From NCBI RefSeq assembly GCF_030272615.1, contig NC_081410.1, positions 504,360,942 to 504,424,941 of the forward strand: a stretch of DNA of 64,000 bases, given 5' to 3'. Position 1 is the first letter of the stretch, and the number at the start of each line of letters is the position of its first letter. This DNA comes from Cryptomeria japonica. Lineage: Eukaryota > Streptophyta > Pinopsida > Cupressales > Cupressaceae. Position numbers and translations under genes: made by a program. The notes under the pieces were generated by a model. That model was not told the origin of the DNA. It made no database searches and saw only the letters and a program-made list of their open reading frames with translations. This document shows positions 1 through 11,953 of the stretch, in pieces.

Positions 1-2709
1 TTTGGAATTGAGATTGCATCAACTACAAAGACTAAAGGTAATATCTTTCACTTGAATGTTGGTGGTAAAAGTTGTTTGATTTCTCATATTGATGAAAGTT
101 GGTTATGGCATAGAAGGATGTGTCATGTAAACTTTGACTGCATGGTTAAGATAAGTTCTACCCAAGTTGTAAGAGATCTGTCTAAGTTGGTAAAGCCTTC
201 TAATGCATATTGATTTGTGTGGTCCTTCTAGAGTGAGAAGTTTGTAGGGTGATAGGTACTTCATGTTGCTGATTGATGACTATTCGAGGATGATGTGGGT
301 TACTTTCTTAAGGGAGAAGTTTGAAGCCTTGGAGAAGTTCAAGATTTTCAAAGCCATGGTTGAAACTGAGACTAGTCTGAAGCTGAATTTTTTGAGGTCT
401 GACAGAGGTGGTCAGTTCACTTTTGGTGAGTTCAATTCTTTTTGTGAAGAGCATGGGGTGAAGAGACAATTATCTTCTCTGTAGACCCCTTAGCATAATG
501 GTGTTGTGGAGAGGAAGAACAGAACAATTCAGGAAGCTGCTAGGACAATGATGATTGATGAAAATGTTCTGCATATCTGCTGGAGAGAAGTTGAGTATTG
601 GCGTATACACTTTCAACATGGCGCGTATCAAAGGTGATACCAGTAAGACTCCTTATGAGTTATGGTTTGGTCATGTTCCTATAGTTAGATATTTTAGAAT
701 TTTTGGAAGTAAATGCTATATCAAAAGAGATGAAGATCTAGGGAAGTTTGATGCTAGATGTGATGAAGGAATCTTTCTTGGTTATTCTACTAAGAGCAAG
801 GCCTACTAGTGTTATAATAAGAGATTGAGGAAGATAGTTGAGAGTGATAATGTAAAAGTTGATAAAGGAAATGAGTATCAGCCCAGATGCTCCGGATATA
901 ATTCAAATGATCAAGATGTCAGTTCAAATAAAGTAAAGCAATTGCAGGCCCAGAATCAAATTCAGATTGCTCCAGAAAAGCCTGAGAATGAAGGAGAGAC
1001 AAGTTCTAGTGCAAAAGAAAGAGTTCAAGAGTCTGATAATCATGAAAATCCTAAGAATATTAAGTATGTAAGGTTGACTCATTTAAAGAATCAGATCATA
1101 GATGATAATAATAGAGGTGTGATGACTAGGAGAAGAATTGCTAAAGAGTATTGCTTGATTTCTAAGATTGAACCTAAGAATGTTGATGAAGCTTACAAAG
1201 ATGAAAATTAGGTTAAAGAAATGGAAGAAGAATTGAATCAAATTAAAAAGAATAATACATGGATTCTAGTTCCCAGACCCAAGGATAAGAATGTAATTGG
1301 AACTAAATGGGTGTTCTGGAATAAGCTAGATGAAAAAGGTGAAATTGTTAGGAATGAAACAATACTTGTTTGTAAGGGTTATTCTCAAATGGAAGGTATT
1401 GAATTGAGGAGACTTTTTCTCTCATAGATAAAATTGAAGTTGTTAGATTATTTCTTGTGTATGCTACTTACAATGATTTCAAAGTGTATCAGATGGATGT
1501 CAAGTCAACCTTTCTTAATGGTGAGCTGGAAGAAGAAGTTTACATTGAGAAACCAGATGGTTTTCAGTTGACATATCATAAAGATATGGTTTGCAGATTG
1601 AAGAAAACATTGTATGGATCTAAGCAAGCCCCAAGAGTTTGGTATGCCATAGTGGATAAGTATTTGATGTAACTTGAATTCAATAAAGGTACTGCTGATA
1701 GTAATCTATACTTCCGAATTGATAATGATAAGATCTTAATTGTTGAAGTCTTTGTTGATGATATTATCTTTGAAAGAAATGATGGTTTGTGCAAGAAGTT
1801 TGTTGATGATGTGCAAAATGATTTTGAGATGTCTATAATTGGTGAGATGCAATTCTTTTTGGGATAGCAAATAACTCAGTTGGATAAAGGTATTTTTATA
1901 TCTCAATCTAAGTATGTGAAGGAATTGTTGAAGAAGTTTGGTTTAGATGATGCAAAGCCTGTTGGTACACCTATGGTGACCAGATGTAAGATGACAAAAG
2001 ATGATGACTCTCTAAAAGCAAATCAGACTAGATATAGATCTATGATTGGTGGATTGTTGTATTTGACTCAGACTAGACCAGATATTATGAATGTTGTGTG
2101 TCTTGTTGCTAGATTTCAAGATTATCCTAAAGAATCTCATGTTGTTGTTGTTAAGAGAATTTTTATATATTTGGAAGGGACAGTTGATTTTGGTTTGTGG
2201 TATCGTAGAGATGTTGACTTTACTTTGAGTTCCTTTACTAATGTTGATTGGGCAGGTGATATTGGTGACAAAAAGAGTACTAGTGGTGGTACATTTTTCT
2301 TGGGTAAGAGATTGGTTTCATGGATGAGTAATTAAGAAGCAGAATGCTATCTCTTTGTCTACTGTAGAAGTCGAATACATTGTTGCCGCTAGCAATTGTA
2401 CTTAAGTGATGTGGATGAAGAAGATGCTAAAAGATATCAGAGTTATTTTTTATGAGCCTACTACTATATACTCTGATAATTCAAGTGTTATTAACATTTC
2501 TAAGAATTTGGTGTTGCATTCAAAGACCAAGCATATATTTATCAAGTTTCATTTCTTGAGAGAGAAAGTGAATGAAAAGCAAGTCAGATTGGAGTATGCA
2601 TCTACAAAGGAATTCGATTGTAGATATATTCATGAAGCCTTTGTCTAAAGATACATTTGAGTATCTCAGAGAGAAGCTAGGGGTGATTTCCCCTCCTGAT
2701 GAGAACTAA
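1..2709 (+). pseudogene. Element F: decayed Ty1/copia pol (integrase, reverse transcriptase, RNase H)
   Basis: This is the 3' two thirds of a copia polyprotein; its 5' part lies outside the window. In order: a GAG-pre-integrase segment (WLWHRRMCHVNF, about 100-140) whose second zinc-binding half appears deleted; the integrase core (LLIDDYSR near 265, then SDRGGQF near 400 and NGVVERKNR near 497); the RT (VIGTKWVF near 1290, QMDVKSTFLNGE near 1490, the FVDDIIF active-site region near 1750); and an RNase H tail (STSGG near 2280, SDNSSVI near 2470) ending at TAA 2707-2709. At least three frame changes and many stops (481, 808, 1209, 1424, 1670, 1866, 2333) make it non-functional. Several stops fit one-step changes of Gln or Trp codons. 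The family call is firm; no single reading frame exists. Confidence 0.93.
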
Positions 2710-3047
2710 GATGCATTGAGTTGCATCAGTCTGACGGACTTCATAGAGATATCTTGTGATCTGGATTGATGAGTGTGGTTGCTACTTAGAGGGGGGAGTC
2801 AATATGTGGTTCAGATGTTCTATTCAGAGTTTGTTCTAAGGGGGAGAGAATCAAGATTTGTGTTGTATGTGCCTTTTGCTTTGATGTCTAAGGGTGAGAA
2901 GGAGCATGTAAAAAACTACTATATCATGTGTTGATCTCAAGGGGAGATTATTGAGTTTTTTTGGGGAGATTGTTGGTTATTGATTTCTTTCTTTGCATTG
3001 ATTGTTTTTCACATTCATATGTTGCCATCAATTCCAAAGGGGGATAT
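2710..3047 (+). other. Element F 3' untranslated region with polypurine tract
   Basis: Non-coding stretch between the copia stop codon and the 3' LTR. It is rich in GGGG runs and ends in the purine tract AAAGGGGGA at 3036-3044, directly before the LTR start. Copia elements prime plus-strand synthesis from such a tract. The preceding GTTGCCATCAATTCC segment also occurs, in reverse, at the 3' end of element G near 47600, so the two copia families are related. Confidence 0.75.
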
Positions 3048-4410
3048 TGTTGATATTGTTGATAAGTTTGCTGGAATGATGTGTTGTTATTGATGTCAAC
3101 ATATTCTTCTGTGTATTCCAGTGTTGCATTCAGATTAAATGAGTTGGTTTGGTCAATGTGTTGTAGATGAGCTATTGCGGTTTAATGGTTTAGAGATAAT
3201 TATCTCTAGTTGATTTAGTGAAAGCTTCAGTGATCTGCATGATGATTTGATTGAGTTATGAGGTCAGGTATTATGGTTGGTTGTTCAATTGTTTGTGGTG
3301 TTCAGTGTTCTAGTTTATGCTCTGCATTTCTCCAGAATTGCAATATCTTGGTTTGCAGATTTGGCTGAGTGTTTGGGATGATCATTGTGTCCTCAATTTA
3401 GATGGTTCATGATTTGGAGGTTTGCAATGAATCTTTCAATTCGATAGTCAGTTCTGTGTGTGTTCTTGAGGTTTGGTATATTGATGATGAATATTCTAGT
3501 AAGTTGTGATGTTGTGGTTGTTGACGTGATGATTCGCGTTGCTTGTGGATGCTTCTAGATCATTTTCTATCTGTGTTGATGGTCCACATTGATCGTTGTG
3601 TGTGTTATTAATCATTTTATTGATCCGATGGTGTTCTTCATATTTTGTGACATTCATGATGATTGTAGCACGTTGTGGATGTTTGAGACGTAATTCTTGG
3701 CGGTGTTTCTTGCATGCGGTGTTGATTTAGGTCCAATCTATGTCTTAGCCAACATTGTTTTGGTCTGCATGTATTATTGTAGTGTGTGAGGTTATATTCT
3801 TGTTATTTGTGTTGCGGGTTGAACCAACCTTGAAATATAGGTTGATAACTTGCATAAATATATCTAATATTCGTCTGTTAGATGTGTTTGTGTTGTATCT
3901 GCGAGTGTGTGATCGAGTAAGTGTGCAAACAAGTGTTTTGATCTTTCAGAAGTGTAAAAGAAATGTGTAGTAGAGCAGATCAAACTATTCTTAACCAAAA
4001 TTGTAACCAGGCATGAGGAGATTCTATTTCATTAGTTCATGATCCTCTGGATGTAATCCGAATGTTTTTCTAAGACAATGAGTCTTCCTTAGGGTTGTAG
4101 CCATTCTTCTTTTGTGATTTGAGCATTGATCTCTAGGCAGTGTGCCTGAATTCATGTGCATTCCCCATTATAATATTTCATTTACTCCTAACAGGGTATT
4201 ATCTCATTGTGGGTAGGTTCTCACCATGGTTTTTCCCTTAACCAGGTTTTCCACGTCAAAAATCTTGGTGTTATGTGTGTTGTTGATGTGGTGATTGTTT
4301 ATGCTTTCATTTTTAATTATCACATCTGAATTTAAGTTTGAGTTGTGTAGAGTTTGTGAGCAAGCCGATTCACCCCCTCCCCCTCTCAGTTTTTTGCCTT
4401 GTTGCCAACA
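3048..4410 (+). repeat. Element F 3' LTR (Ty1/copia)
   Basis: About 1.36 kb. It begins TGTTGATATTG directly after the purine tract and ends TGTTGCCAACA, giving the expected TGTTG...CAACA inverted ends. Near the 3' end it has CTCACCATGGTTTTTCCC and GATTCACCCCC-TCCCCCTCTCAG, segments also present in the copia LTRs E (near 37740 and 37922) and G (reversed, near 6525 and 6670). The 5' LTR is outside the window, so the target-site duplication cannot be checked. An alternative start at 3057 is possible because TGTTGAT is repeated. Confidence 0.8.
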
Positions 4411-4841
4411 TATACATGCTCATTGCACCACACACAATAAGTCAACATTTTTTTATCAAACTCTATTGGTGCACACATGTTTTTAGTATAGCCACCATTA
4501 CTAAATCCAAGTCTTGTGGTAGCATATACAATATCTAACCATTTCTAGTTTCTTGTTGTACCTTAAAATGTCCTCTTGAACATAACCATGTCCTTGGATT
4601 TCATTACATTGACTTTGTTTTCCACAAGTGCATTTAAATTTACATTCATACATGGACATTAACACTAAATTAAATGTCATGAATTCTCATCTAAATGTCT
4701 TTTAATTGTTATCACTACCATAAGACATGTATATCAATATACATACTATACCAAAAAAACTATAATTGACCAACTCATTATATTAAATTCTATAGATGTT
4801 AAAGTCAAACTATAGATAAATCCTCTTCTAGAAATTAAGTT

Positions 4842-5168
4842 GGGTAAGTGCACCAAGATGGGGGGACCAAAAATGGGTCTTAAGATCCCGCTTTTTTTAA
4901 AAAATTAGTAAAGTCTAAACTTTGATGAGAAAATGAAGATAGTTACACTCAAAAGTTGAAGATGCAACAAGAACAAGAGTTTTAGTGCTTCAAATCTACT
5001 TTCTGGGTAAGTGCACCAAGATGGGGGATCAAAAAGGGATCTTAAGATGCCACTTTTTTTTTCTAAAATTAGGAAAGTTTGAACTTTGATGAGAAAACGA
5101 AGATAGTTAGACTCAAAATGTGAAGATGCAGCGAGAACAAGAGTTGTAGTGCTCTGAATATACTTTCT
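4842..5168. repeat. Tandem duplication, 163-bp unit, two copies
   Basis: Copy 1 starts at 4842 and copy 2 at 5005, both with GGGTAAGTGCACCAAGATGG. They stay aligned to CTACTTTCT / ATACTTTCT at the ends, with about 10-15 % mismatches by eye. The copies are adjacent and in the same orientation. Confidence 0.85.
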
Positions 5169-5889
5169 AAACTACTAATTTATTTTGAATTTATGTTGGG
5201 GATTAAGTGTTTCAAAAAGGGGGAGCACACAAAGTAGTCCTTTTTTTCAAAAAAATATAACATAGCACCTAGTGTGCTTCCCCTTTAAAATGTCAATTTT
5301 TTTGGAATTTCTAAAATCACTCTAGTGAGAAATTAGCTAACACCATGTAGTTTATGTCAAAAAATTTAGCTAAATTTTTAATAAAAATATTATTTTTTAC
5401 TAATTTTTGAAGTGGATGCATCCTAAAAACACATTTTTGAGCATGCTCCACCCTAAAATTTGTGAAAACTAATCGAAATCATTTTTTCATTTTTTTTAAT
5501 TGTGTAGAATGAAGTCTAGTGTCTAAAATTGTAATTTGTTTGAAAATTCAATGAATGAGTAAAAAACTATGCCCAAAATATGACATGTTGGTTTTTGACA
5601 AAAAACAAACACAATAACAAAAGAAATTAGAGATGAAAAACATAATCAAAATGTGAAAAACATTATATGGTTGGACAACTAAGAGAGAGTTTAATGGTGT
5701 CATAGTGTTTATTTTTGTTTGCATCAAAACACATGCAAATCTAGCAAAGAGCATGAACAAAAATATGAGAAATTTTTGCATGTTTTCAAAAAAACCTGTC
5801 TTAGGCCTAAGAAGGTAGTCCAAGCCTTTAGGTTGGATTCCAAAGTCAAATCCAAGCCTAAGGATTGGGGTTTCCTAAGGTAGATACTT

Positions 5890-6055
5890 TGGCTCCGCTA
5901 AATTCAAAAAATGTATTTTTTAAGTTTGGCGCAAGCCAAATTCAAATAAATGCATTTTTTAAGTTTAGCACAAGCCAATTCAAAAAAATGCATTTTTTAA
6001 GTTTGGTTCAAGCCAAATAAAAAAAATGCATTTTTTTAAGTTTGGCGCATGTTGA
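5890..6055. repeat. Tandem repeat, ~41-bp unit, about four copies
   Basis: The unit is recognisable by AAATGCATTTTTTAAGTTT followed by GGCGCAAGCCAAATTCAA, with small length changes between copies. Each unit carries the short GGC...GCC-type element GCGCAAGCC. No gene is seen. Confidence 0.75.
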
Positions 6056-6118
6056 ATTTGGTGTGCACCATATTTGGTGAGTGTCAAGTATGGCACATGC
6101 CAAATGTATTGCATTAAC

Positions 6119-6120
<2 letters not shown>

Positions 6121-6180
<60 letters not shown>
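6121..6180. repeat. (CT)n microsatellite
   Basis: An almost pure CT run of about 58 bp. Two further CT runs (6302-6320 and 6379-6424) and a short TA run (6432-6448) follow within 300 bp. Confidence 0.95.
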
Positions 6181-6182
<2 letters not shown>

Positions 6183-6376
6183 TAGTGTAATATATACATA
6201 AAATATAACATTGAAGTATAAGTCACATTTTAATATATCTTTTTCCTTTCTTAATTATATTTTATATATTTATTAGAAAGATATTTAAGAGTGGTTTCAA
6301 ATCTCTTCTCTCTCTCTCTGGTATCTCCCTCTCTTTTTATCAACCTCTATTTCCCTCCCTCCCTTCCTTGCACTTG

Positions 6377-6378
<2 letters not shown>

Positions 6379-6434
<56 letters not shown>

Positions 6435-6450
6435 ATATATATATATATTC
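6379..6450. repeat. (CT)n-(TA)n compound microsatellite
   Basis: An uninterrupted CT run passes through CTAT into a TA run. It lies just outside the end of copia LTR G. Confidence 0.9.
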
Positions 6451-7747
6451 TCTCCCTCTCTTTACATCCCTTCCTCCCTCTAACTCAGTCTCTCTCTCTC
6501 TCTGTTGAACACACCGCAAGACTGAGAGGGAGGGTAAATTATTCTGAATCAATTCCTTTCAAATCTATATAAAAATTAACCTTATACTATAATTGTAAAG
6601 CACAAAATCACAAAATCACATTCAACACATGAACACCAAATTCACTTGGAAAAACATTATAAGGGAAAAACCATGGTGAGAATCATACTCACAATATAAT
6701 AAAACTAATTACAAGGTTTTAGGCTCACTACCAAGGAGCAATTTATGCACCTGATGGACTTGCAATGCTAAGGAGCACAACCTTAGGCCAAGATACAAAA
6801 AGACTTTTAGAACTGAGATACATTATCTCCAACTATCTCCAGGCAATCTATATACAATTCTACCAATAGACTCACTATCCACCAACAAACAAGAGAAATA
6901 GATGAAACTAAAATGAGTAAGATCTCCTAATCATGAAATTGATGTTGAACCATGGTGTCAAGCAAACAATATCAGGGCAAGAAAATTTGATCATGAATAT
7001 GTCTCTTATCACTATCGCTTTGCCAATATAACTATCAAAGAGCTTCTCAACTGAATTCCGCACAAAAACAACACAAAAATAGCTTGAATATTAATCTCAT
7101 ATACTTCATAATAATAACTCTAATTTCATACCTCAACACATACAATTATACATTCTTATATACAAATTTCATCATCAAAACCCTTAATTAGGTCTGCCAA
7201 AAGCAAAATAAACAATATTACAGAAATTAGGCCATTTGGACCTATAACAACATCTTTGATCCTCTCCAAGAGATAAAGAGGACCCAAACACATCATAATA
7301 CATTCATTTATGTAGATTCCATCAAACCACACATGCTACCACAATCTCCAAGATCGGCGCCAAATGAAACATGTAGAAATTTAATAAAACACATCAATTG
7401 GTCGACCCAAACTCATCTTCCAATGCAAATTAGTAAGTGTGAATGACCATGCGCCATGGTGAGATCCATATCAACAATTTAATTCATCCTCCAAAGCTTC
7501 ACCGAACCAAAAGAGAATAATCCGAACAAGATAGATCAACTAGAACAACTAAGACTTGACACAACAAAGCATGCCAAGAACATGCCAACATAACTAACTT
7601 GTGGATCAAAACCAGCACTTGAAACTCAAACTAGGAGACTACACAAAGCAAATAAACATGTTCTCCAAACTGTAGTCCTTGAATGCACATATTTGGAAGC
7701 CACCAGGTAATTTTCGGACCAATCTGATAAACAACATTACTGTTAGA

Positions 7748-7748
<1 letters not shown>

Positions 7749-7777
<29 letters not shown>
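7749..7777. repeat. (CAA)n microsatellite
   Basis: About nine to ten CAA units inside LTR G. The polycysteine reading on the minus strand is an artefact of this repeat. Confidence 0.95.
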
Positions 7778-7778
<1 letters not shown>

Positions 7779-7991
7779 TAACCTCATCATCTGAGCAATT
7801 AGAGGGACTGCACACCTGATAATACAAATTCACAAAACATAAGCATTTTATCCAAATCCACACAACATGATCTTCATAACTGAAAGGATGCAAAACATTC
7901 TTTTACTAGAACATTAAATATTATTTTCTTCACATTGAGACTTCATGTACTATAACCTTTGAAACCAACTTATGTATGCAAAACAACAGTA

Positions 7992-7996
7992 TTAGG
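7992..7996. repeat. Target-site duplication of element C (TTAGG)
   Basis: TTAGG lies directly before the left LTR of element C. The same five bases follow the right LTR at 46832-46836. This fixes both ends of C exactly. Confidence 0.93.
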
Positions 7997-9162
7997 TGTA
8001 AAGTGGAAAATTGGGGGCTTAGCCAATTCTCCATGTGGGAAGTGTGGAATATTCACTAAGCTCAATTTTCACTTGAGAAAACTTTAAATTCAAAAGAGGG
8101 GATGAATCTACTAGATCCAATCCTAAATGAAGCAAGGACTCAATACTAAGTACATTGGAGTGGAATTAACCCTCTTTTGTAAATTGATTGATTGAATTAA
8201 GATAGTGTTGATCATGAAGACAAAGTATGCAAAAATAGTGGGCTATAGATTCAGGATTCAGCCGTACACTTGGATCTGAGAAGTTTGAGATGATTCGGAG
8301 CTGCTCTATGAAATCCAGTTTAAGTTGTAGGGACTGTGTGTCCGGATAGAGGTGCTCTCCTATCAATCCTTTGAACTTTTCATGCGTTGAAAAGGGTTTT
8401 TTTCTCTCTACAAATAAAGCTCAATTCCATAAGTACAGTTGTGCACCTATTTCCTGCACACAAAAAGAAGAAGAAAGGGGTTGGGAATAGGGGTTTGCCT
8501 AAGTCAAACCCCGGTTTGGAATCAACCTTGAATGAAATACTACAAATGCTTGAAATAAATTATGGAAAGGTGTACCCTCAGATCTGCAATATATGATAAT
8601 GATGTTTTGCTTCTTAGATGTAATCACATATGTTGTATGAAATTGCAGGAACATGACAAAACCCTAACACACACACATGCTTGCAAATGAATGGTGTAAT
8701 GTTGCTCCAATAGATAGATGAAGAGTATGCAAACTTGAGATGATGAATGCTTGAATGTAGTCTCCTTGCCCTCTCCACTTTGTCATGCTATCTCTTATGA
8801 TCGTATGTTATGCATGTATATCAAAATGAGAGGGGGAGACCTCCTTATATACTTGCCTATTGTCAAATTAATTTTCTTACAGAGATCGACATAGGGGATT
8901 ATTTCCCACTCATTTTTGAGATAGGTCCAAGGGAAAGGGGCCAAGATAGGTCCCCTTTTGGGGATCCCAGGGCACCACGCCCTGGTCCTGCCCTATTTTG
9001 GGGTAAGATCAAGGTGTCTATGCAAGTTGCAAGGTGAAAAATGAAGCTTAGTTATATAAAAGAGGCAAAAATAGGTCTCGATCAAGAATGGGGATGAGAC
9101 CAATAAGGTGAGGGCCTATAATATGGTCAAAACTGCAAAGGGTGCAATTTTAGGATGCTACA
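7997..9162 (-). repeat. Element C 3' LTR
   Basis: It matches 45834-46831 from TGTAAAGTGGAAAATTG to GGTGCAATTTTAGGATGCTACA. This copy is longer (1166 against 998 bp), mainly because about 220 bp around 8275-8495 are missing from the right copy. A TATA-like box in transcription sense (TATATAAGG, plus-strand 8843-8851) is conserved in degraded form at 46475-46483. Substitutions are frequent, so C is older than A. Confidence 0.92.
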
Positions 9163-11953
9163 TTTAGCTCCCACTTTAGCAAGAGTATGAGCTTACAAAA
9201 ATACTCACAGTAAAGTAGAAGAAAGGGAGATGAAGATGAGGAATGTGGAGCAAAATCACAAAAGAGTATAAGATATCACTAATTTTGAGGAACTAATCCC
9301 CTAATCTTAGGATCTTAACTCACTCAAACATATACAAGGGCACACAAAACAAGACAAAAACAAAAAGACAAACCAAGACAAACAAAGGCAAAGACACAAA
9401 GGCACACAAGACCTAAAAGATAAAGACTAAAACAAGACCTCAAGTCAACTAGCCAAAGAGACCTAGATATCAAAATGTCTCAACAACTAATATCATTCTT
9501 GACAATGCCATCTCACGAGCACAAATGATCACATAAAAGAGAAAAGCAAGAATCATCCATGAACTATCAATAGAAAAATTATGAGTTCATGAGAGGAAGA
9601 AGAGAGAGCATGAATACATGCTAGATGTGTTTATCCAAGTGATCCATGAGAAGAATAATGAGAGAGAGATCATGGACTACTCACCCTAGATGTTTTTATC
9701 TAGGTGATCCATGGTGAGAAAAGGACATAGACTACTCGCCCCCAGATGTTTTTGTCTAGGTGATCCATGTGGGGAGGAGAGTAATAATATTCTAGTTGTT
9801 TTTAGCTAGTTCCACCCATCCTTGTGTGTGTGTGCAAGTGATGCTTGGTTTCAAGTGTATAACACCCTGTGTAAGAGTCTTTGCTCTATTTTTTAGTGTT
9901 CTTCAACCTATTTAGGACATGCGATGTAAATGCAAATGCCAAGGGGTGATTGTGTGTGTAAATGTGTAGATGTCAAGTGGTGAAGATACATGCCTAGTTT
10001 CGAGGCCATCCCGTTTAGGACTTTGTTGTTTTTGGTGATGTGTTAACCCCATCTAAGACATATATCAAATGTTGTGTCTACTTTTTAGTGTGAATCACCT
10101 CTCTCTAAGAGTTTTTACTCTGGTTCCAAGAATGAACACCCCATTTAAGAGATGCAAAAAATGATATGCAAGAGCATAGTACAATATGGTACAAGGGGAG
10201 TGATGTGGGTGCCCCCCCTTAAGATATCAACATAGTTTTATATTGATATCTTAAGGAAGCTTAGGAACAAGGATACCTTACCTTCAACACCAAGGAGATA
10301 TCCTTTAAGAAACAATCTCATATATCCAATATAGAGAGGGAATACTCTTCTAGCAAGGATAAGATAGTTGAAAAAGAGATATCTTGCAACAAGTGTAAAG
10401 GGGATCCTTGGAGAAGAAAATATCTTTGCTCAAAAGACATATATCTCCAAGAGGAACTATCTTGAACAAATATAACATCTTCTACCAAAATAAGGGAAGG
10501 AGAACAAGAATTCATACCTTCCTCATATTGCTAGGTGAAAGGGATTCTTGATGAAGGATGATGCACTTTGACCCAATGTGAGGGATAAGTTTATGATAGA
10601 TGTATATTGCCAAGTGAAGAAGAGGTTGTATTCAAGGACTTACACCTCTTATATAAGAGATAATCCTTGAGAAAATAGTAACTTCACACAAGGAATGACA
10701 CCAAATCATGAACAAACACCACTCCACAAAGGAATAGTAGATCCTTAGAGGGGAGAAAGAGGAGGAGAAATCAATCATTACCCGCTAAGTGTAAGGAAAA
10801 TGAGAAGAATTACACAATCTTCTAATTAAATATTAAGCATAGGGAAATGCACAATATACTCACATGAATGAATATCCAATGCAAGAAAAGACATTAGTTT
10901 TTGTAAAATGCATCTCAAAAGAAGTGGTAATATTCAAAGAGAGAGAGAGAAAGAAAGAAAGATCATATATTCCCCTAAGGAGGGATTATTCATAAGAGGC
11001 ATGTCCTTTGAAGATAGCATATCAACACATGAAAAATATAATCCCTAAAGGGAATAGTGATACATTAGATAGAAAGAGAGAGGGTGAAAAATCCATCCTT
11101 CCCCCCAAGCAAGAGGACAAAGAGGAAAACTATGCATATTCTAGAGAGAGGTTATTCATAAGAGAGAGATAATTTCAAACAAAGAATAGGTCCCAACCAA
11201 GGAACAAACATGTGCTCACATGAAAGATATCCCTATGCAATAAAAAACATCAAGTGATTAATAACAAAATACAAAAGAAGAGATAATTTTCAAAGAGAAA
11301 GGAAGAGGAAGAAGAAGGAAGGTTTACAAAAGTTCTCTAGAGATATTATTCATAGATGTACCATCTCAAGCAAGAAATAGATTTTGATCAAGGAACAAAC
11401 ATGTGCTCACATAAAGGATGATTCCATGTAAGAAAGGACATCATTTTTTTAACAATGCAATCACAAAGAACATAGTGAAACCTTAGAAAGAGGAGAGAAA
11501 GAGGGGAAATCATATTGCTGCCCCAAAATATTTGAAATTGAAGAAGAACCACCTCTAATGACAAAGATCCCCCAATTAAGTTAACTTCTTATGCCATAGG
11601 GTGAGGAGCAACATAAGGGTGAAAGGAGTGCTAAGGAACTACTTTTTCACCTAGAAAGAGAGCAAGATTTTTTGAAAGACATATATGAGCACGATCCTAT
11701 TGGTCTTGAAAAAATTCCTTAAATGATTTACACTTTCCAAGAGAATGAGAACCACCATGATGAAAAATACAATACCCATTTCCTTCTTTATGTTTATTGC
11801 TAAACTTCACAAAAGGAAAGGCAAAATTCTTATCATACTTCAATTTCCAAAAGATTCTAGTTGCTAAGCTTTCTTGATCATTAATAGAAGTAGATTTATT
11901 ATTTGGAGATTGAGGAAAATAGTTGTTATTAGAAAAGAATAAGGATTTTCATC
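9163..11953 (-). other. Element C 3' internal region, purine-rich non-coding repeats
   Basis: It starts with a possible purine tract (AAAGTGGGAGCTAA, minus strand, 9163-9176). The rest is rich in GAGAGA and AAGAGG and holds tandem repeats: about three ~62-bp units with GATGTTTTTATCTAGGTGATCC (9620-9780), and longer ~190-bp units that share GGAACAAACATGTGCTCACAT (near 11200 and 11390). No open frame with a motif is present; if pol was ever here it has been lost. Confidence 0.6.
9620..9780. repeat. Tandem repeat, ~62-bp unit, about three copies
   Basis: Units share CTAGATGT, then TTTTTATCTAGGTGATCCATG, then a variable purine-rich part. Located in the 3' internal part of element C. Confidence 0.7.

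Larger units (their letters stand above)
4411..6502. other. Non-coding spacer with local duplications and microsatellites
   Basis: No coding region is supported here. The stretch is AT-rich and holds a 163-bp tandem duplication, a ~41-bp tandem repeat and CT/TA microsatellites, listed separately. The open frames within it (for example 4295-4538 and 6291-6572) have no recognisable motifs; the last is a translation of a CT repeat. Confidence 0.6.
6503..7996 (-). repeat. Element G: copia LTR on the minus strand, distal part (split by element C)
   Basis: Plus-strand sequence TGTTGAACACACC at 6503 is the reverse of an LTR end (...CAACA). It is followed by CTGAGAGGGAGGG and GGGAAAAACCATGGTGAGAAT, the reverse complements of the 3' parts of LTRs E and F. 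The LTR is interrupted at 7996 by element C (TSD TTAGG) and resumes at 46837-47585, giving about 2.24 kb. It holds a (CAA)n run at 7749-7777. It has no coding capacity; small open frames here are incidental. The 6503 end is the less certain one. Confidence 0.7.

Noticed and set aside
6291-6572. 93-codon plus frame rich in Leu-Ser
   Set aside because: It is the translation of a CT microsatellite.
8810-9037. 75-codon plus frame in LTR C
   Set aside because: It lies in an LTR on the non-transcribed strand and is not kept in the other copy.
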